Positions 1 through 8,576 of a stretch of 64,000 nucleotides of DNA are shown one piece after another. Every line of letters begins with the position of its first letter. Position 1 is the first letter of the stretch. Made by a program: the position numbers and the translations under genes. The stretch covers positions 57,180 through 121,179 of the forward strand of contig NZ_SELS01000024.1 of the NCBI RefSeq assembly GCF_004197395.1. The letters are read 5' to 3'. Under the pieces are notes generated by a model. It worked only from the letters and a program-made list of their open reading frames with translations, did no database searches and was not told where the DNA came from. This DNA is from Paraburkholderia sp. UYCP14C (lineage in GTDB: Bacteria; Pseudomonadota; Gammaproteobacteria; Burkholderiales; Burkholderiaceae).

Positions 1-1
1 G

Positions 2-541
2 AATACGCGCCGCGCCGATCACCGCTGGGTGATCGCCACCGGTCTCGCGCTGATGCTTGCTACCTGTGTGTTGGGAAGCTTCATGACCTCGGAGTGGATC
101 CGCGACAACTTCTACCTGCTGCAATCGTTGCAGATCGTCGCGCAGCCGCTGGTGATCATGTCGATCCTGATGGGCGTGACCACGGGGCTGCCGCCCACCG
201 AAGGTCCGTTCGCTTCGGCGATGTTCAATACCGTCAAGACGTTTTCCGCGGCGGTGGCAAGCGGGCTCATCGAAGGCGTGGGAACCGCGCGCGAGCATTT
301 CCATTCGAGCATGCTGGTCGACCAGCTAGGCAACCGCCCGCTGATGGCGAACCAGGGCTTCGAAGCGAACTACGGTCTGGGTCAGCTCGCGCACCGGCTC
401 CACGAACAGGCGGTCGTGCTGACTTCCGCCGATCTGTACCGCGTGATGGCGTGTGTCGCCATTGCGCTTCTCCTACTGGTTCCAGTGCTGCCGGTGCGCA
501 TCTATCCGCCGTGGAGCACGACGCCGCCTTCTTCGCATTGA
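2..541 (+). CDS. MFS drug efflux transporter, EmrB/DHA2-like (C-terminal part)
   Basis: Partial gene: the frame is open from the first bases, so the start lies upstream of the window. The visible 179 residues hold hydrophobic segments (about residues 10-28, 40-60 and 145-165), a periplasmic loop and a short tail, as at the end of 14-helix DHA2 (EmrB) proton antiporters. The segment FNTVKTFSAAVASG is typical of that family's penultimate helices. The inner-membrane pump would export hydrophobic drugs together with the next two genes. The stop lies 12 bp before the HlyD-type gene, which supports one operon. The family assignment rests mainly on the operon context plus the membrane pattern; substrates cannot be read from the sequence. 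Confidence 0.8.
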   Translation, partial: NTRRADHRWVIATGLALMLATCVLGSFMTSEWIRDNFYLLQSLQIVAQPLVIMSILMGVTTGLPPTEGPFASAMFNTVKTFSAAVASGLIEGVGTAREHFHSSMLVDQLGNRPLMANQGFEANYGLGQLAHRLHEQAVVLTSADLYRVMACVAIALLLLVPVLPVRIYPPWSTTPPSSH

Positions 542-553
542 GAAACGATTCCC

Positions 554-1630
554 ATGTCAACGACTATGCCATCCCCATTGAAGATCTTTCGTATCGCCGC
601 GGTCATCGGCGTCGTCGGCCTCGCTGCATGGGCCGCGACGAGGCTGCTCGCGAGCCCGACGACCGAGTCCACCAACGACGCCTACGTCACCGCGGACTTC
701 ACGCTCGTCGCGCCGCGCGTCCCTGGCCAGATCACCGAGGTACTGGTCAACGACAACGAGGACGTCAAGGCGGGCCAACTGCTCGTGCGCATCGATGACC
801 GCGACTTTCGCGCGGCATTGATGAGCGCCGAGGCGGAAGTGGTCGCGGCGAAGGCGTCGGTGGCGAACTTCGATGCGGAGATCGCGCGGCAGCCGTCGCT
901 GGTCGAGCAGGCGCGCGCGACGCTGCGCGCCGACGACGCCTCGCTCGGTTTTGCGCGGGCCAACGCGTCGCGCTACCAGAACCTTTCCGACGCCGGCGCG
1001 GGCACGGCGCAGGAGCAACAACGCGCGTCGAGCTCGCTCGCGCAGCAGCTTGCGCAGCAGTCGCACGACCAGGCGGCGTTGCTGGCCACCGAGCAGAATC
1101 TGGACGTGCTGCGCACGCAGCGCGACAAGGCCGCGGGCGCGCAGCAACACGCCGAGGCGGCGCTCGAGCAGGCCAGGCTCAACCTGTCGTACACGGAGAT
1201 CCGCGCGCCCGTCGACGGCAAGGTCGGCCGTCGTTCGGCGCGGGTCGGCGCATTCGTGACGCCCGGCGCGCCGGTGCTGGCGATCGTGCCGCTGTCGGAT
1301 GCGTACGTGGTCGCCAACTTCCAGGAGAGCCAGATCACCAATATGCGCCCGGGTGAACGCGTGCGCGTGACCGTGGACAGCCTGCCCGGCGTGGTGATCC
1401 TCGGCCGCATCGATAGCCTCGCGCCGGCGACCGGCGTCGCCTTCGCGCCGATCGCGCCCGACAACGCCACCGGCAACTTCACGAAGGTGGTGCAGCGGGT
1501 GCCCGTCAAGATCACGATCGATCGCGGACAGGCGAGGGCGTCCGCGTTGAGCGTGGGGCTGTCGGTCGAAGCGGACGTCATGGTGGGCCGCGGTGGCGAA
1601 GGGACGGCCGAGGGAGCGGAACGGGAATGA
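554..1630 (+). CDS. HlyD/EmrA-family periplasmic adaptor of an efflux pump
   Basis: 358 residues. One N-terminal membrane anchor (about residues 10-32) is followed by a biotinyl-lipoyl-like strand set around VAPRVPGQITEV (about 49-78), a long alpha-helical hairpin rich in Ala/Gln/Arg (about 85-200), the second lipoyl half with IRAPVDGKVG (about 215-225) and a C-terminal beta-barrel. This is the membrane-fusion protein that bridges the inner-membrane MFS pump and the outer-membrane channel. The length matches EmrA-type proteins. The ATG at 554 follows the transporter stop closely. The end overlaps the next gene by 4 bp (ATGA at 1627), indicating translational coupling. Function in drug or aromatic-acid export is inferred from family. 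Confidence 0.93.
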   Translation: MSTTMPSPLKIFRIAAVIGVVGLAAWAATRLLASPTTESTNDAYVTADFTLVAPRVPGQITEVLVNDNEDVKAGQLLVRIDDRDFRAALMSAEAEVVAAKASVANFDAEIARQPSLVEQARATLRADDASLGFARANASRYQNLSDAGAGTAQEQQRASSSLAQQLAQQSHDQAALLATEQNLDVLRTQRDKAAGAQQHAEAALEQARLNLSYTEIRAPVDGKVGRRSARVGAFVTPGAPVLAIVPLSDAYVVANFQESQITNMRPGERVRVTVDSLPGVVILGRIDSLAPATGVAFAPIAPDNATGNFTKVVQRVPVKITIDRGQARASALSVGLSVEADVMVGRGGEGTAEGAERE

Positions 1631-3150
1631 ACACGAGCGAATACTCTCTGCGCGCGCTCATCGCGGCGCTTCTGAGCTGTGTCGCGCTGACGGCGTGCAC
1701 GGTGGGTCCGAACTTCGAACGTCCGCAAACTGCCACGCCGCAGGTCTTCGAGCGCACGCAAGCCGCGCAGTCGCCGAGCCGGGCCGTGCAAGCCCAGTTC
1801 GGTCCGGATTGGTGGACGCTGTTCAACGATCCGGTACTGAACGATCTGGAAAAGCAGCTGGCGGACGCCAACCTCGACGTCGCAGCGGCTTCCGCGCGTT
1901 TGCTGCAAAGCCGGGCCGAGCGTCGCGTGGTCGGCGCCGCCGAATACCCGACGCTCGACGGCGCCGTCTCGTACAACCGCGAACGCGGCAGCGAAAACGG
2001 CATCCTGTCGCTGCTCGGCGTCACGCCGACGCAGAGCCAGCCGCAATCGGCTTCGGGCAGCGCGCCGCTCGGCGTGGCGGCCATGCCGGGCTCCAAGGGC
2101 TCGCCCGCCTACAACCTGTATCAGGCCGGCTTCGATGCGTCCTGGGAGGTCGATTTGTGGGGACACGTGCGCCGCAGCGTCGAGGCGGCGACCGCGATGT
2201 CGCAGGCCTCGTACGAGGACCGCAACGCGGTGCTGTTGAGCGCGCGCGCGGAGCTGGCGCGCGACTATGTCGAGCTGCGCGACACGCAGGATCTGCTGCA
2301 GATCGCGAAACAGAACCTCGACATCGCCAACGACGTGCTGAAGCTCACGCGGGTTCGCGCGCATGAAGGCGTCACGACCGATCTCGACGTGTCGAACGCC
2401 GCCGCGCAGGTGGAAAACATCGAAAGCCTGATTCCGACGCTGGAGTCGCGCAGCGAGACCACGATCAACGCGATCGGGCTGCTGCTCGGGCAGGAACCCG
2501 GTGCGCTGCGGCAAACGCTTGCCGACCCGCGCGAGGTGCCGGTGCTGCCCGCGCAGGTGCCGATCGGCTTTCCGTCCGAGCTCGTGCAGCGGCGCCCCGA
2601 TATCCGCAAGGCGGAGGCGGACCTGCACGCGGCAACCGCGAGCGTCGGCGTCGCGAAGGCCGATTTCTATCCGCGCATCACGCTGAACGGCAGCGCGGGC
2701 TTTCAGAGTCTGCAGTTGTCGAACCTCGCCAGCTGGGCGTCCGGGCAGTTCGTCGTCGGGCCTTCGATTACGCTGCCGATCTTCGAGGGAGGCCGTCTGA
2801 AGGGCACGCTGCAACTGCGCGAAGCGCAACAACAGGAAGCGGCGATCGTCTACAAGCAGACGGTGCTGCGCGCGTGGCGGGAAGTCGACGATGCGCTCGT
2901 CACCTACGACGCCGAACAGCAGCGCCGCGATCGGCTCGCCACGGCCGTCGGCATGAACGAGCGCGCGCTGGCGGTGGCGCGGGAACGCTACAAGGCGGGC
3001 GCGCTCGACTATCTCGACGTGCTGAACGTGCAGCGGCAATTGCTCGAAGCGCAGAGCAATCTGCAGAAGAGCAAAGCCACCGCCGCGACCAATCTGATCA
3101 CGCTATGCAAAGCGCTGGGCGGGGGATGGGAGTCGACCTACGGCGGCTGA
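1627..3150 (+). CDS. NodT-family outer membrane factor lipoprotein of tripartite efflux
   Basis: 507 residues. The N-terminus is a lipoprotein signal with lipobox LTAC (Cys24), followed by TVGPNF, the classic start of mature NodT/OprM-type proteins. Two outer-membrane efflux (OEP) repeats follow, with the conserved RRPDI and the internal duplication (about residues 60-270 and 280-490). It forms the trimeric TolC-like channel that completes the pump encoded by the two preceding genes. It starts inside the stop of the HlyD gene (ATGA overlap), so the three are almost certainly one transcript. Nothing appears truncated. Confidence 0.94.
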   Translation: MNTSEYSLRALIAALLSCVALTACTVGPNFERPQTATPQVFERTQAAQSPSRAVQAQFGPDWWTLFNDPVLNDLEKQLADANLDVAAASARLLQSRAERRVVGAAEYPTLDGAVSYNRERGSENGILSLLGVTPTQSQPQSASGSAPLGVAAMPGSKGSPAYNLYQAGFDASWEVDLWGHVRRSVEAATAMSQASYEDRNAVLLSARAELARDYVELRDTQDLLQIAKQNLDIANDVLKLTRVRAHEGVTTDLDVSNAAAQVENIESLIPTLESRSETTINAIGLLLGQEPGALRQTLADPREVPVLPAQVPIGFPSELVQRRPDIRKAEADLHAATASVGVAKADFYPRITLNGSAGFQSLQLSNLASWASGQFVVGPSITLPIFEGGRLKGTLQLREAQQQEAAIVYKQTVLRAWREVDDALVTYDAEQQRRDRLATAVGMNERALAVARERYKAGALDYLDVLNVQRQLLEAQSNLQKSKATAATNLITLCKALGGGWESTYGG

Positions 3151-3224
3151 CGAAGGGCTCGGCGAAAAGCGTGGCTGACGTGGCCATCGTGTCCGGAGTA
3201 AAGAGCGCAGCGACGCGTGCGCAG

Positions 3225-4145
3225 TCAGGTTTCGCCGACGCCGATCGGCTCGCCTGAGATGCGCGCGTGTAGCCGCGGCGTCGCGAAGTCGAGGAACGCG
3301 CGCAGCTTCAAAGGCAACGGCGTTTGCCCCGCGTGCACCAGATGGATCGGCAGCGGCGTCGACTCGAACGCTTCGAGCACGACACGAAGTTCCGTCGCGC
3401 GGATCGCGTCCGCCACCTGGTAGGAGAGCACACGTATCAGCCCGACGCCGAGAATCGCCGCCGCGATCGCGGCGTCCGCCGTGTTCACGGCGAGGCGCGA
3501 TTGCACCGGCACGGACAGCACGGACTTGCCGGACCCGAAGGTCCAGGCGCGCGTCGACTCGAGCGCTTCGAACGTGATGCAGCGATGCGCGCCGAGATCC
3601 GCCGGTCTGGCCGGCACACCGTGCGCATCGAGGTACGCGGGACTGCCGCAGATGACCCGGCGCACCGCGCCGACGCCTCTCGCGACGAGCGTGCTATCGG
3701 GCAATTCGCCGATCCGGATCGCGACGTCGGCATGCTCGTCCAGCAGATGCACGACGCGGTCCGTCAGCACGAGATCGATGTCGATTTCCGGGTAGTGCGC
3801 CAGAAAATCCGCGACGACCGGCACGACATGCAGACGGCCGAAAAGGACCGGCGCGGTGACCACCAGCTGGCCCCTGGGTGCCGCGTATTCGCCCGTTGCG
3901 GCGCGCTCGGCCTCGCCGATCTCTTCGAGGATGCGCCGGCACGCGGCGACGTATGAACCGCCGGCTTCGGTCAACGAGAGCTTGCGCGTCGTGCGGTGAA
4001 GCAAACGTGTTTTCAGATGCGATTCGAGTTCTCCAACCTTGCGGCTGACCGTGGCGAGCGGCAGGTCGAGCCGGCGCGCTGCCGCCGACAGACTGCCGGC
4101 GTCCACGACCGCGACGAGGATGGACATTGCTTCGAGACGATTCAT
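3225..4145 (-). CDS. LysR-family transcriptional regulator (CrgA/DhcR-like subgroup)
   Basis: 306 residues. The N-terminal winged helix-turn-helix (about 1-60) contains AAARRLDLPLATVSRKVGELE and is followed by the linker helix and a periplasmic-binding-like effector domain with the RGQLVVTAP motif common to the CrgA/PA0477 subgroup. It is convergent with the efflux operon (74-bp gap) and divergent from the MFS gene starting at 4288. The 140-bp divergent region carries the inverted repeat TATCGA-N18-TCGATA near 4153. By the usual LysR arrangement it probably controls the divergent MFS exporter; the effector is unknown. Confidence 0.93.
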   Translation of the reverse strand: MNRLEAMSILVAVVDAGSLSAAARRLDLPLATVSRKVGELESHLKTRLLHRTTRKLSLTEAGGSYVAACRRILEEIGEAERAATGEYAAPRGQLVVTAPVLFGRLHVVPVVADFLAHYPEIDIDLVLTDRVVHLLDEHADVAIRIGELPDSTLVARGVGAVRRVICGSPAYLDAHGVPARPADLGAHRCITFEALESTRAWTFGSGKSVLSVPVQSRLAVNTADAAIAAAILGVGLIRVLSYQVADAIRATELRVVLEAFESTPLPIHLVHAGQTPLPLKLRAFLDFATPRLHARISGEPIGVGET

Positions 4146-4287
4146 GACCCTATCGATAAATGGAAGGATGAATCTCGATACTGATGGATTCTCTTGATCA
4201 ACGCAAGCGCGTAACGTTCATGAGTGGAAGCCGGAGCGCGGCATGTGGCCGCAAAAGCCGGAGCAAATAAACAACAAGGAGCCTGCA

Positions 4288-5517
4288 GTGCGCGACTCAA
4301 CCCACCTCACCGATCGACCCGCCGCGCCCGCATTCGCGTCGCGCGGCAAGATCCTCATGATGGCGATCGTCGCCGGCGCGGTGATCACCAACATTTACTG
4401 CACGCAGCCGATCCTGCCGCTGATCGCCGCGGGTCTGCGCGTCGACGTGACGACGGTCGACCTCGTCGCCGCCGCAGCGCTGCTCGGCTTTTCGAGCGGG
4501 CTCGCGTTGCTGCTGCCGCTCGGTGACCGCTTCGACCGCCGCAAGCTGGTGCTGATCCAGATCGCGCTCGCCTGCGTGCTCGGCGTCGCGGCGGCCGTCG
4601 CGCCCGGCATCTGGGCGCTCGTCGCGGCGTCGTTCGGCCTTGGCATCGTGAGCTGCGTTCCGCAGCAGCTGGTGCCGTTCGCCGCCGTCATGTCGATGCC
4701 GAGCGAGCGTGGGCGTAACGTTGGGACCGTGGTGAGCGGGATCATGGTCGGCATCCTGGCCGGCCGTACGATCGCCGGCGTGATCGGCGCGGCGTACGGA
4801 TGGCGCGCGGTGTACGGCGCCGAAGCGGCCTTCATGGTGCCGGTCTGGATCGCGGCCGCGGCACTGCTGCCACGCGGCGTGCCGTCGACGGATCTATCCT
4901 ATGGGCGCCTGCTCGCTTCGTTGTGGCCGCTCGCGCGGGATAACCGGCCGATCCGCGAATCGATGCTGATTCAGGCCTTGCTGTGGGCCTGCTTCAACGC
5001 GTTCTGGGTCAATCTCGCCGCGCTGCTCGCGAGCGGACCGTGGCATCTCGGCAGCGCGTGGGCGGGCGGCTTCGGCGTGATCGGCGCGGCCGGCGCGTTT
5101 GCGGCTTCACTCGGCGGCAATGCGACCGACCGCGTCGGCTTCCGCAAGGTGATCGGCGCGAGCATCGGCATCGTCACGCTGTCGTATCTGCTGCTGTCGG
5201 GCGCGGCGAGCTCGCTCACGCTGTTGATCGTGGGCGTGATCGTGCTCGATATCGGCGTGCAGTCCGGCCTCGTATCGAATCAGACGCGCGCGTTCGCCGT
5301 CGATCCGAAAGCGCAGGGCCGCATCAATAGCCTTTATATGACGGCCACCTTTTTCGGTGGTGCGGTCGGTGCCACGGTCAGCGGCTGGTTGATGACACGC
5401 TATGGCTGGACCGGCATCGTCGTATTCGGCATCGCGCTCGGCATGCTCGCCGCCGCGATTCACTGGATGGGCGCGAATCGGGGGACGGTGGTCGACGTCC
5501 AGGCAACCCCCGATTGA
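4288..5517 (+). CDS. MFS transporter, YnfM/AraJ-like exporter
   Basis: 409 residues from the GTG at 4288, which has an AAGGAG ribosome site 6 bp upstream (4276-4281). The in-frame ATG at 4243 would add 15 residues and lacks such a site. About 12 hydrophobic helices are visible, with the loop motif GDRFDRRK between helices 2 and 3 (the MFS signature) and a polar central loop near residue 200. The family exports sugars, arabinose or drugs; the substrate cannot be inferred. It is divergent from the LysR gene, its likely regulator. Confidence 0.9.
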   Translation: MRDSTHLTDRPAAPAFASRGKILMMAIVAGAVITNIYCTQPILPLIAAGLRVDVTTVDLVAAAALLGFSSGLALLLPLGDRFDRRKLVLIQIALACVLGVAAAVAPGIWALVAASFGLGIVSCVPQQLVPFAAVMSMPSERGRNVGTVVSGIMVGILAGRTIAGVIGAAYGWRAVYGAEAAFMVPVWIAAAALLPRGVPSTDLSYGRLLASLWPLARDNRPIRESMLIQALLWACFNAFWVNLAALLASGPWHLGSAWAGGFGVIGAAGAFAASLGGNATDRVGFRKVIGASIGIVTLSYLLLSGAASSLTLLIVGVIVLDIGVQSGLVSNQTRAFAVDPKAQGRINSLYMTATFFGGAVGATVSGWLMTRYGWTGIVVFGIALGMLAAAIHWMGANRGTVVDVQATPD

Positions 5518-5565
5518 TCGCGCGTTACCGCCTGGTTCGAACGTTGTTGACTGGAGAGGTGAATC

Positions 5566-5766
5566 ATGAAGTTCTCGATGAAAACTGCAATCCGCACAGA
5601 CGATACTCCGACGATCGTGCATGCGATGAAGTCGGTCGATCCCGACGCGAAAGTCGAGGTCGATGTTGGCGCGCAAAGCGTGAGCGTCGACTCGTGGCTG
5701 ATGCCCGAGGAGTTTCTCGTCGCGTTCTACGACGACAACTACGAGGTGAAGATCAAGGAGTGGTGA
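5566..5766 (+). CDS. Small HMA-like (ferredoxin-like fold) protein without metal-binding CxxC
   Basis: 66 residues with an ATG preceded by GGAGAGGTG. The pattern MKFSMKTAIRTDDTP...VDPDAKVEVDVGAQSVSVDSW...EEFLVAFYDDNY resembles the beta-alpha-beta-beta-alpha-beta layout of heavy-metal-associated domains (a VDVGAQSVSV strand pair followed by an acidic helix). There are no cysteines at all, so a copper-chaperone role is unlikely. It sits alone between the MFS gene and the acetolactate synthase. Function is unknown; the fold assignment is inferred from pattern only. Confidence 0.7.
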   Translation: MKFSMKTAIRTDDTPTIVHAMKSVDPDAKVEVDVGAQSVSVDSWLMPEEFLVAFYDDNYEVKIKEW

Positions 5767-5776
5767 CGCGAACGAC

Positions 5777-5800
5777 GCTCGAGCGCTCGAGCGCTCGAGC
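5777..5800. repeat. Three tandem copies of palindromic octamer GCTCGAGC
   Basis: The octamer GCTCGAGC, itself a perfect palindrome, is repeated three times without spacer just after the stop of the HMA-like gene. The unit can form nested hairpins on either strand. It may be a replication-slippage repeat or part of a 3' structure. Confidence 0.9.
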
Positions 5801-6012
5801 GCGTTTCGCGGAGGGCGGATCGCCAACGGCGGGAATGCGCCGCGCTGCGGCGCGATGGCCGTCGCGATTCGAAGCCGCTTCGACGTCATGGACCGCCACA
5901 CCGATTGATGTCCCGGATGCGCGCCATCATGTCCCAGGGATGAACCATTTATCCGCGCAAGCCGCGTCCATTGTCGTCAGAATTTGAAGGACCAGTTCCA
6001 CGCGAGTCAGTT

Positions 6013-7878
6013 ATGAGCAAAACCCCGAAAATTGCCGTGCAGGAAATTCAGAAGTCACCGTTTGCCGGTGAATCGTTGTCGGGTGCCGACATCATCTTGC
6101 GCGTGCTCAGCGAACAGGGCGTCGATACGGTGTTCGGCTATAGCGGCGGCGCAATCCTGCCGACCTACGACGCGGTGTTCCGTTTCAACGAACTGCATGC
6201 GGACGATCCGGCGCGGCAGATCAACCTCGTCGTACCCGCCAACGAACAGGCCGCGGGCTTCATGGCGGCGGGCTATGCGCGCGCGAGCGGCAAGGTGGGC
6301 GTTTTCATGGTCACGTCCGGCCCTGGCGCGACCAACGCGGTGACGCCGATCGCCGACTGCAACGGCGATTCGGTGCCGGTCGTGCTGATCTGCGGACAGG
6401 TGCCGCGCGGCGCGATCGGCAGCGATGCGTTTCAGGAAGCGCCGGTGTTCAACATCATGTCGGCGTGCGCGAAGCAGGTGTTTCTCGTCACCGATCCGGA
6501 CAAGCTCGAACAGACGCTGCGCACCGCATTCGAAGTCGCACGCACCGGGCGGCCCGGTCCCGTCGTCGTGGATGTGCCGAAAGACATCCAGAACTGGACC
6601 GGCACGTGGCAAGGGCAGGGTACGCTCGCGTTTCGCGGCTACTCGGATCGTCTTCGCAAGGTGGCCAAAGGCGCGCATCTCGACGAGCGCAAGCGCGGCG
6701 AGTTTTTCGAGCTGCTCGCGCAAAGCCGGCGTCCGCTGCTGTATGTCGGCGGCGGCATCATCACGGCGGGCGCCACGGCGGAACTACGCCAGTTCGCCGA
6801 GCGCTACCGGATCCCGGTGGTGCACACGCTGATGGGTCTCGGCACGATCTCGGTGAAACACGAACTGGGCCTCGGCATGCTCGGCATGCACGGGGCAGCG
6901 TGTGCGAACTATGCGGTGGAAGACTGCGATTTTCTGATCGCGGTGGGCGCGCGGTTCGACGACCGGGTCGCCGGCGGCCGCCCGCACGCGTTTGCGCCGC
7001 GAGCACGCTACGTCGCGCACATCGATATCGACGAAGCGGAAATCAACAAGGTGAAGCGCGCGCACTGGACCCATGTGGGCGACGCGAAGGATGCGTTGCT
7101 GTCGTTGATGGAGCACGATGCGCAGTTCGAGGCGCCGTCGGCGTGGGTCGAGCACATCGCCGAACTGAAGCGGCGTTACGGCATGAACTACGACCGCAAC
7201 AGCGAGCTGATCCAGCCGCAGTTGGTGGTCGAAAAGTTGAGCGAGATCACCGGCGGCCGGGCCATAGTGACCACCGGCGTCGGTCAGCACCAGATGTGGG
7301 CCGCGCAGTTCTTCGACTTCGTCGAGCCGCGCAGCTTTCTGAGCTCGGGCAGCATGGGGACGATGGGGTTCGGGCTGCCCGCCGCGATCGGCGCGCAGAT
7401 CGGGCGCCCGGATGCCCTCGTGATCGACATCGATGGCGACGGCAGCATGCGCATGAATATCGGCGACCTGGAAACGGCGACTACCTATGGCGTTCCTGTC
7501 AAAGTGCTGCTGCTCAACAACGTCGGTGACGGGATGATCCGGCAGTGGCAACGTCTCTTTTACGACGGACGCCTGTGCGTGAGCGACAAGTCGCTTCATC
7601 GGAAGGACTTCGTGATGGCGGCGCAGGCCGATGGGTTCGAGTTCGCGCAGCGCGTCGAATCGCTCGCGGAACTGGAAGGGAAACTGAGGGCCTTTGTCGA
7701 ATTCGCTGGACCGGCGTTCCTCGAAGTCATGATCGACCAGAACGCCGATGTGTTTCCAATGGTCGGGCCGGGACAAAGCTACGCGCAGATGATCACCGGG
7801 CCTTTCATCCCGTCTCGCGATGAGCGGGAAGCCGGGGGCACGCACGCGGTGCGTCAGGCGGCGTCGGATATGTTCTAA
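6013..7878 (+). CDS. Acetolactate synthase (AHAS) catalytic subunit, ThDP enzyme
   Basis: 621 residues from the ATG at 6013; an upstream TTG at 5971 is possible but less likely. It condenses two pyruvates, or pyruvate and 2-oxobutyrate, to acetolactate or acetohydroxybutyrate using thiamine diphosphate, Mg2+ and FAD. Visible: N-terminal ThDP domain with catalytic Glu78 (in VPANEQAAG), central domain with an FDDRVAG segment, and C-terminal ThDP domain with GDGS (475-478) leading to NN. The stretch GMIRQWQRLFY carries the Trp associated with 2-ketobutyrate preference in AHAS, so a biosynthetic type is likely. No regulatory small subunit (ilvH/ilvN) is adjacent, so it is an orphan paralogue. It is followed by a hairpin at 7885. 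Confidence 0.9.
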   Translation: MSKTPKIAVQEIQKSPFAGESLSGADIILRVLSEQGVDTVFGYSGGAILPTYDAVFRFNELHADDPARQINLVVPANEQAAGFMAAGYARASGKVGVFMVTSGPGATNAVTPIADCNGDSVPVVLICGQVPRGAIGSDAFQEAPVFNIMSACAKQVFLVTDPDKLEQTLRTAFEVARTGRPGPVVVDVPKDIQNWTGTWQGQGTLAFRGYSDRLRKVAKGAHLDERKRGEFFELLAQSRRPLLYVGGGIITAGATAELRQFAERYRIPVVHTLMGLGTISVKHELGLGMLGMHGAACANYAVEDCDFLIAVGARFDDRVAGGRPHAFAPRARYVAHIDIDEAEINKVKRAHWTHVGDAKDALLSLMEHDAQFEAPSAWVEHIAELKRRYGMNYDRNSELIQPQLVVEKLSEITGGRAIVTTGVGQHQMWAAQFFDFVEPRSFLSSGSMGTMGFGLPAAIGAQIGRPDALVIDIDGDGSMRMNIGDLETATTYGVPVKVLLLNNVGDGMIRQWQRLFYDGRLCVSDKSLHRKDFVMAAQADGFEFAQRVESLAELEGKLRAFVEFAGPAFLEVMIDQNADVFPMVGPGQSYAQMITGPFIPSRDEREAGGTHAVRQAASDMF

Positions 7879-7884
7879 ATGAAG

Positions 7885-7907
7885 TGAGCCGGCCCACCGC
7901 CGGCTCA
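7885..7907 (+). terminator. Hairpin after the acetolactate synthase gene
   Basis: A 9-bp stem TGAGCCGGC/GCCGGCTCA with loop CCACC starts 6 bp after the stop. No U-run follows, so it is a weak intrinsic terminator or a 3'-end stabiliser. It lies between convergent genes. Confidence 0.45.
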
Positions 7908-7971
7908 TGAACCCGTTCGAGCCGCGCGGCGCGAAGCGGGAAGGGCATGGGCCACGCGTGGCGCGCGCCGA

Positions 7972-8436
7972 TCAGGCGGGTACGATCTCGGCGATGACGA
8001 CGATCACGACGGCGGCGTTGGCCGGGCCCTGGCTATGCGAGAACGCCGAGCGCGCATGTCCCGCCTTGTCGCCGAGCACGGCGGCGAACAGGTCCGAAGC
8101 GCCGTCGACCACAGCGGGCTGATCGAAGAACCCATCGGCGGAACTGACGTGCCCCTCGACGCGAACGATGTGATGCAGACGCTCGAAACCGCCGAGATGA
8201 CGCGAGATCTGCGCGAGTGCGTTGAGCGCGGCGAGTTGGGCAGCCTTGCGGCCCTGTTCGAGCGTCAAGGTGTCGCCGACACGCCCCGTATAAGCCATCT
8301 TGCCGTTGGACAGCGGCACCTGCCCCGAGACGAAGAGCAGGTTCCCGGTTTCGCTGACGGCCGTATAGCTGCCCAGCGGTTGCGGCGGAGTGGGCAGTTC
8401 GAGACCGAGTTCGGCGAGTTTCTGTTGAACGGACAT
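7972..8436 (-). CDS. RidA-family (YjgF/UK114-like) protein
   Basis: 154 residues. The start at 8436 has AAGGAG 7 bp upstream. Text such as GNLLFVSGQVPLSNGK, LAALNALAQISRHLG and VRVEGHVSSADGF is typical of the RidA-like subgroup of about 150 residues (longer than E. coli RidA, 128). Canonical RidA hydrolyses reactive enamines/imines from ThDP- and PLP-enzyme intermediates; here an ARSAF segment retains an Arg near the expected substrate-binding position, but the subgroup's activity is not established. It follows the SDR gene on the same strand by 140 bp. Confidence 0.9.
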   Translation of the reverse strand: MSVQQKLAELGLELPTPPQPLGSYTAVSETGNLLFVSGQVPLSNGKMAYTGRVGDTLTLEQGRKAAQLAALNALAQISRHLGGFERLHHIVRVEGHVSSADGFFDQPAVVDGASDLFAAVLGDKAGHARSAFSHSQGPANAAVVIVVIAEIVPA

Positions 8437-8576
8437 GGTGAGCTCCTTGAGTGTGGTGTCGAGCGCGTGAATCGGATCACGCGCGCAATGTGCGGAGACC
8501 CGCACCGACGGTGAATCGCGTCGTGGGTGCGGGTGGGGTTCGACTTGCCGGTCGTGCAGGGCAGGCGCTAGACCAT

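Noticed and set aside
973-3039. 688-codon frame antisense to the HlyD and NodT genes
   Set aside because: Crosses two well-supported genes and has no recognisable content.
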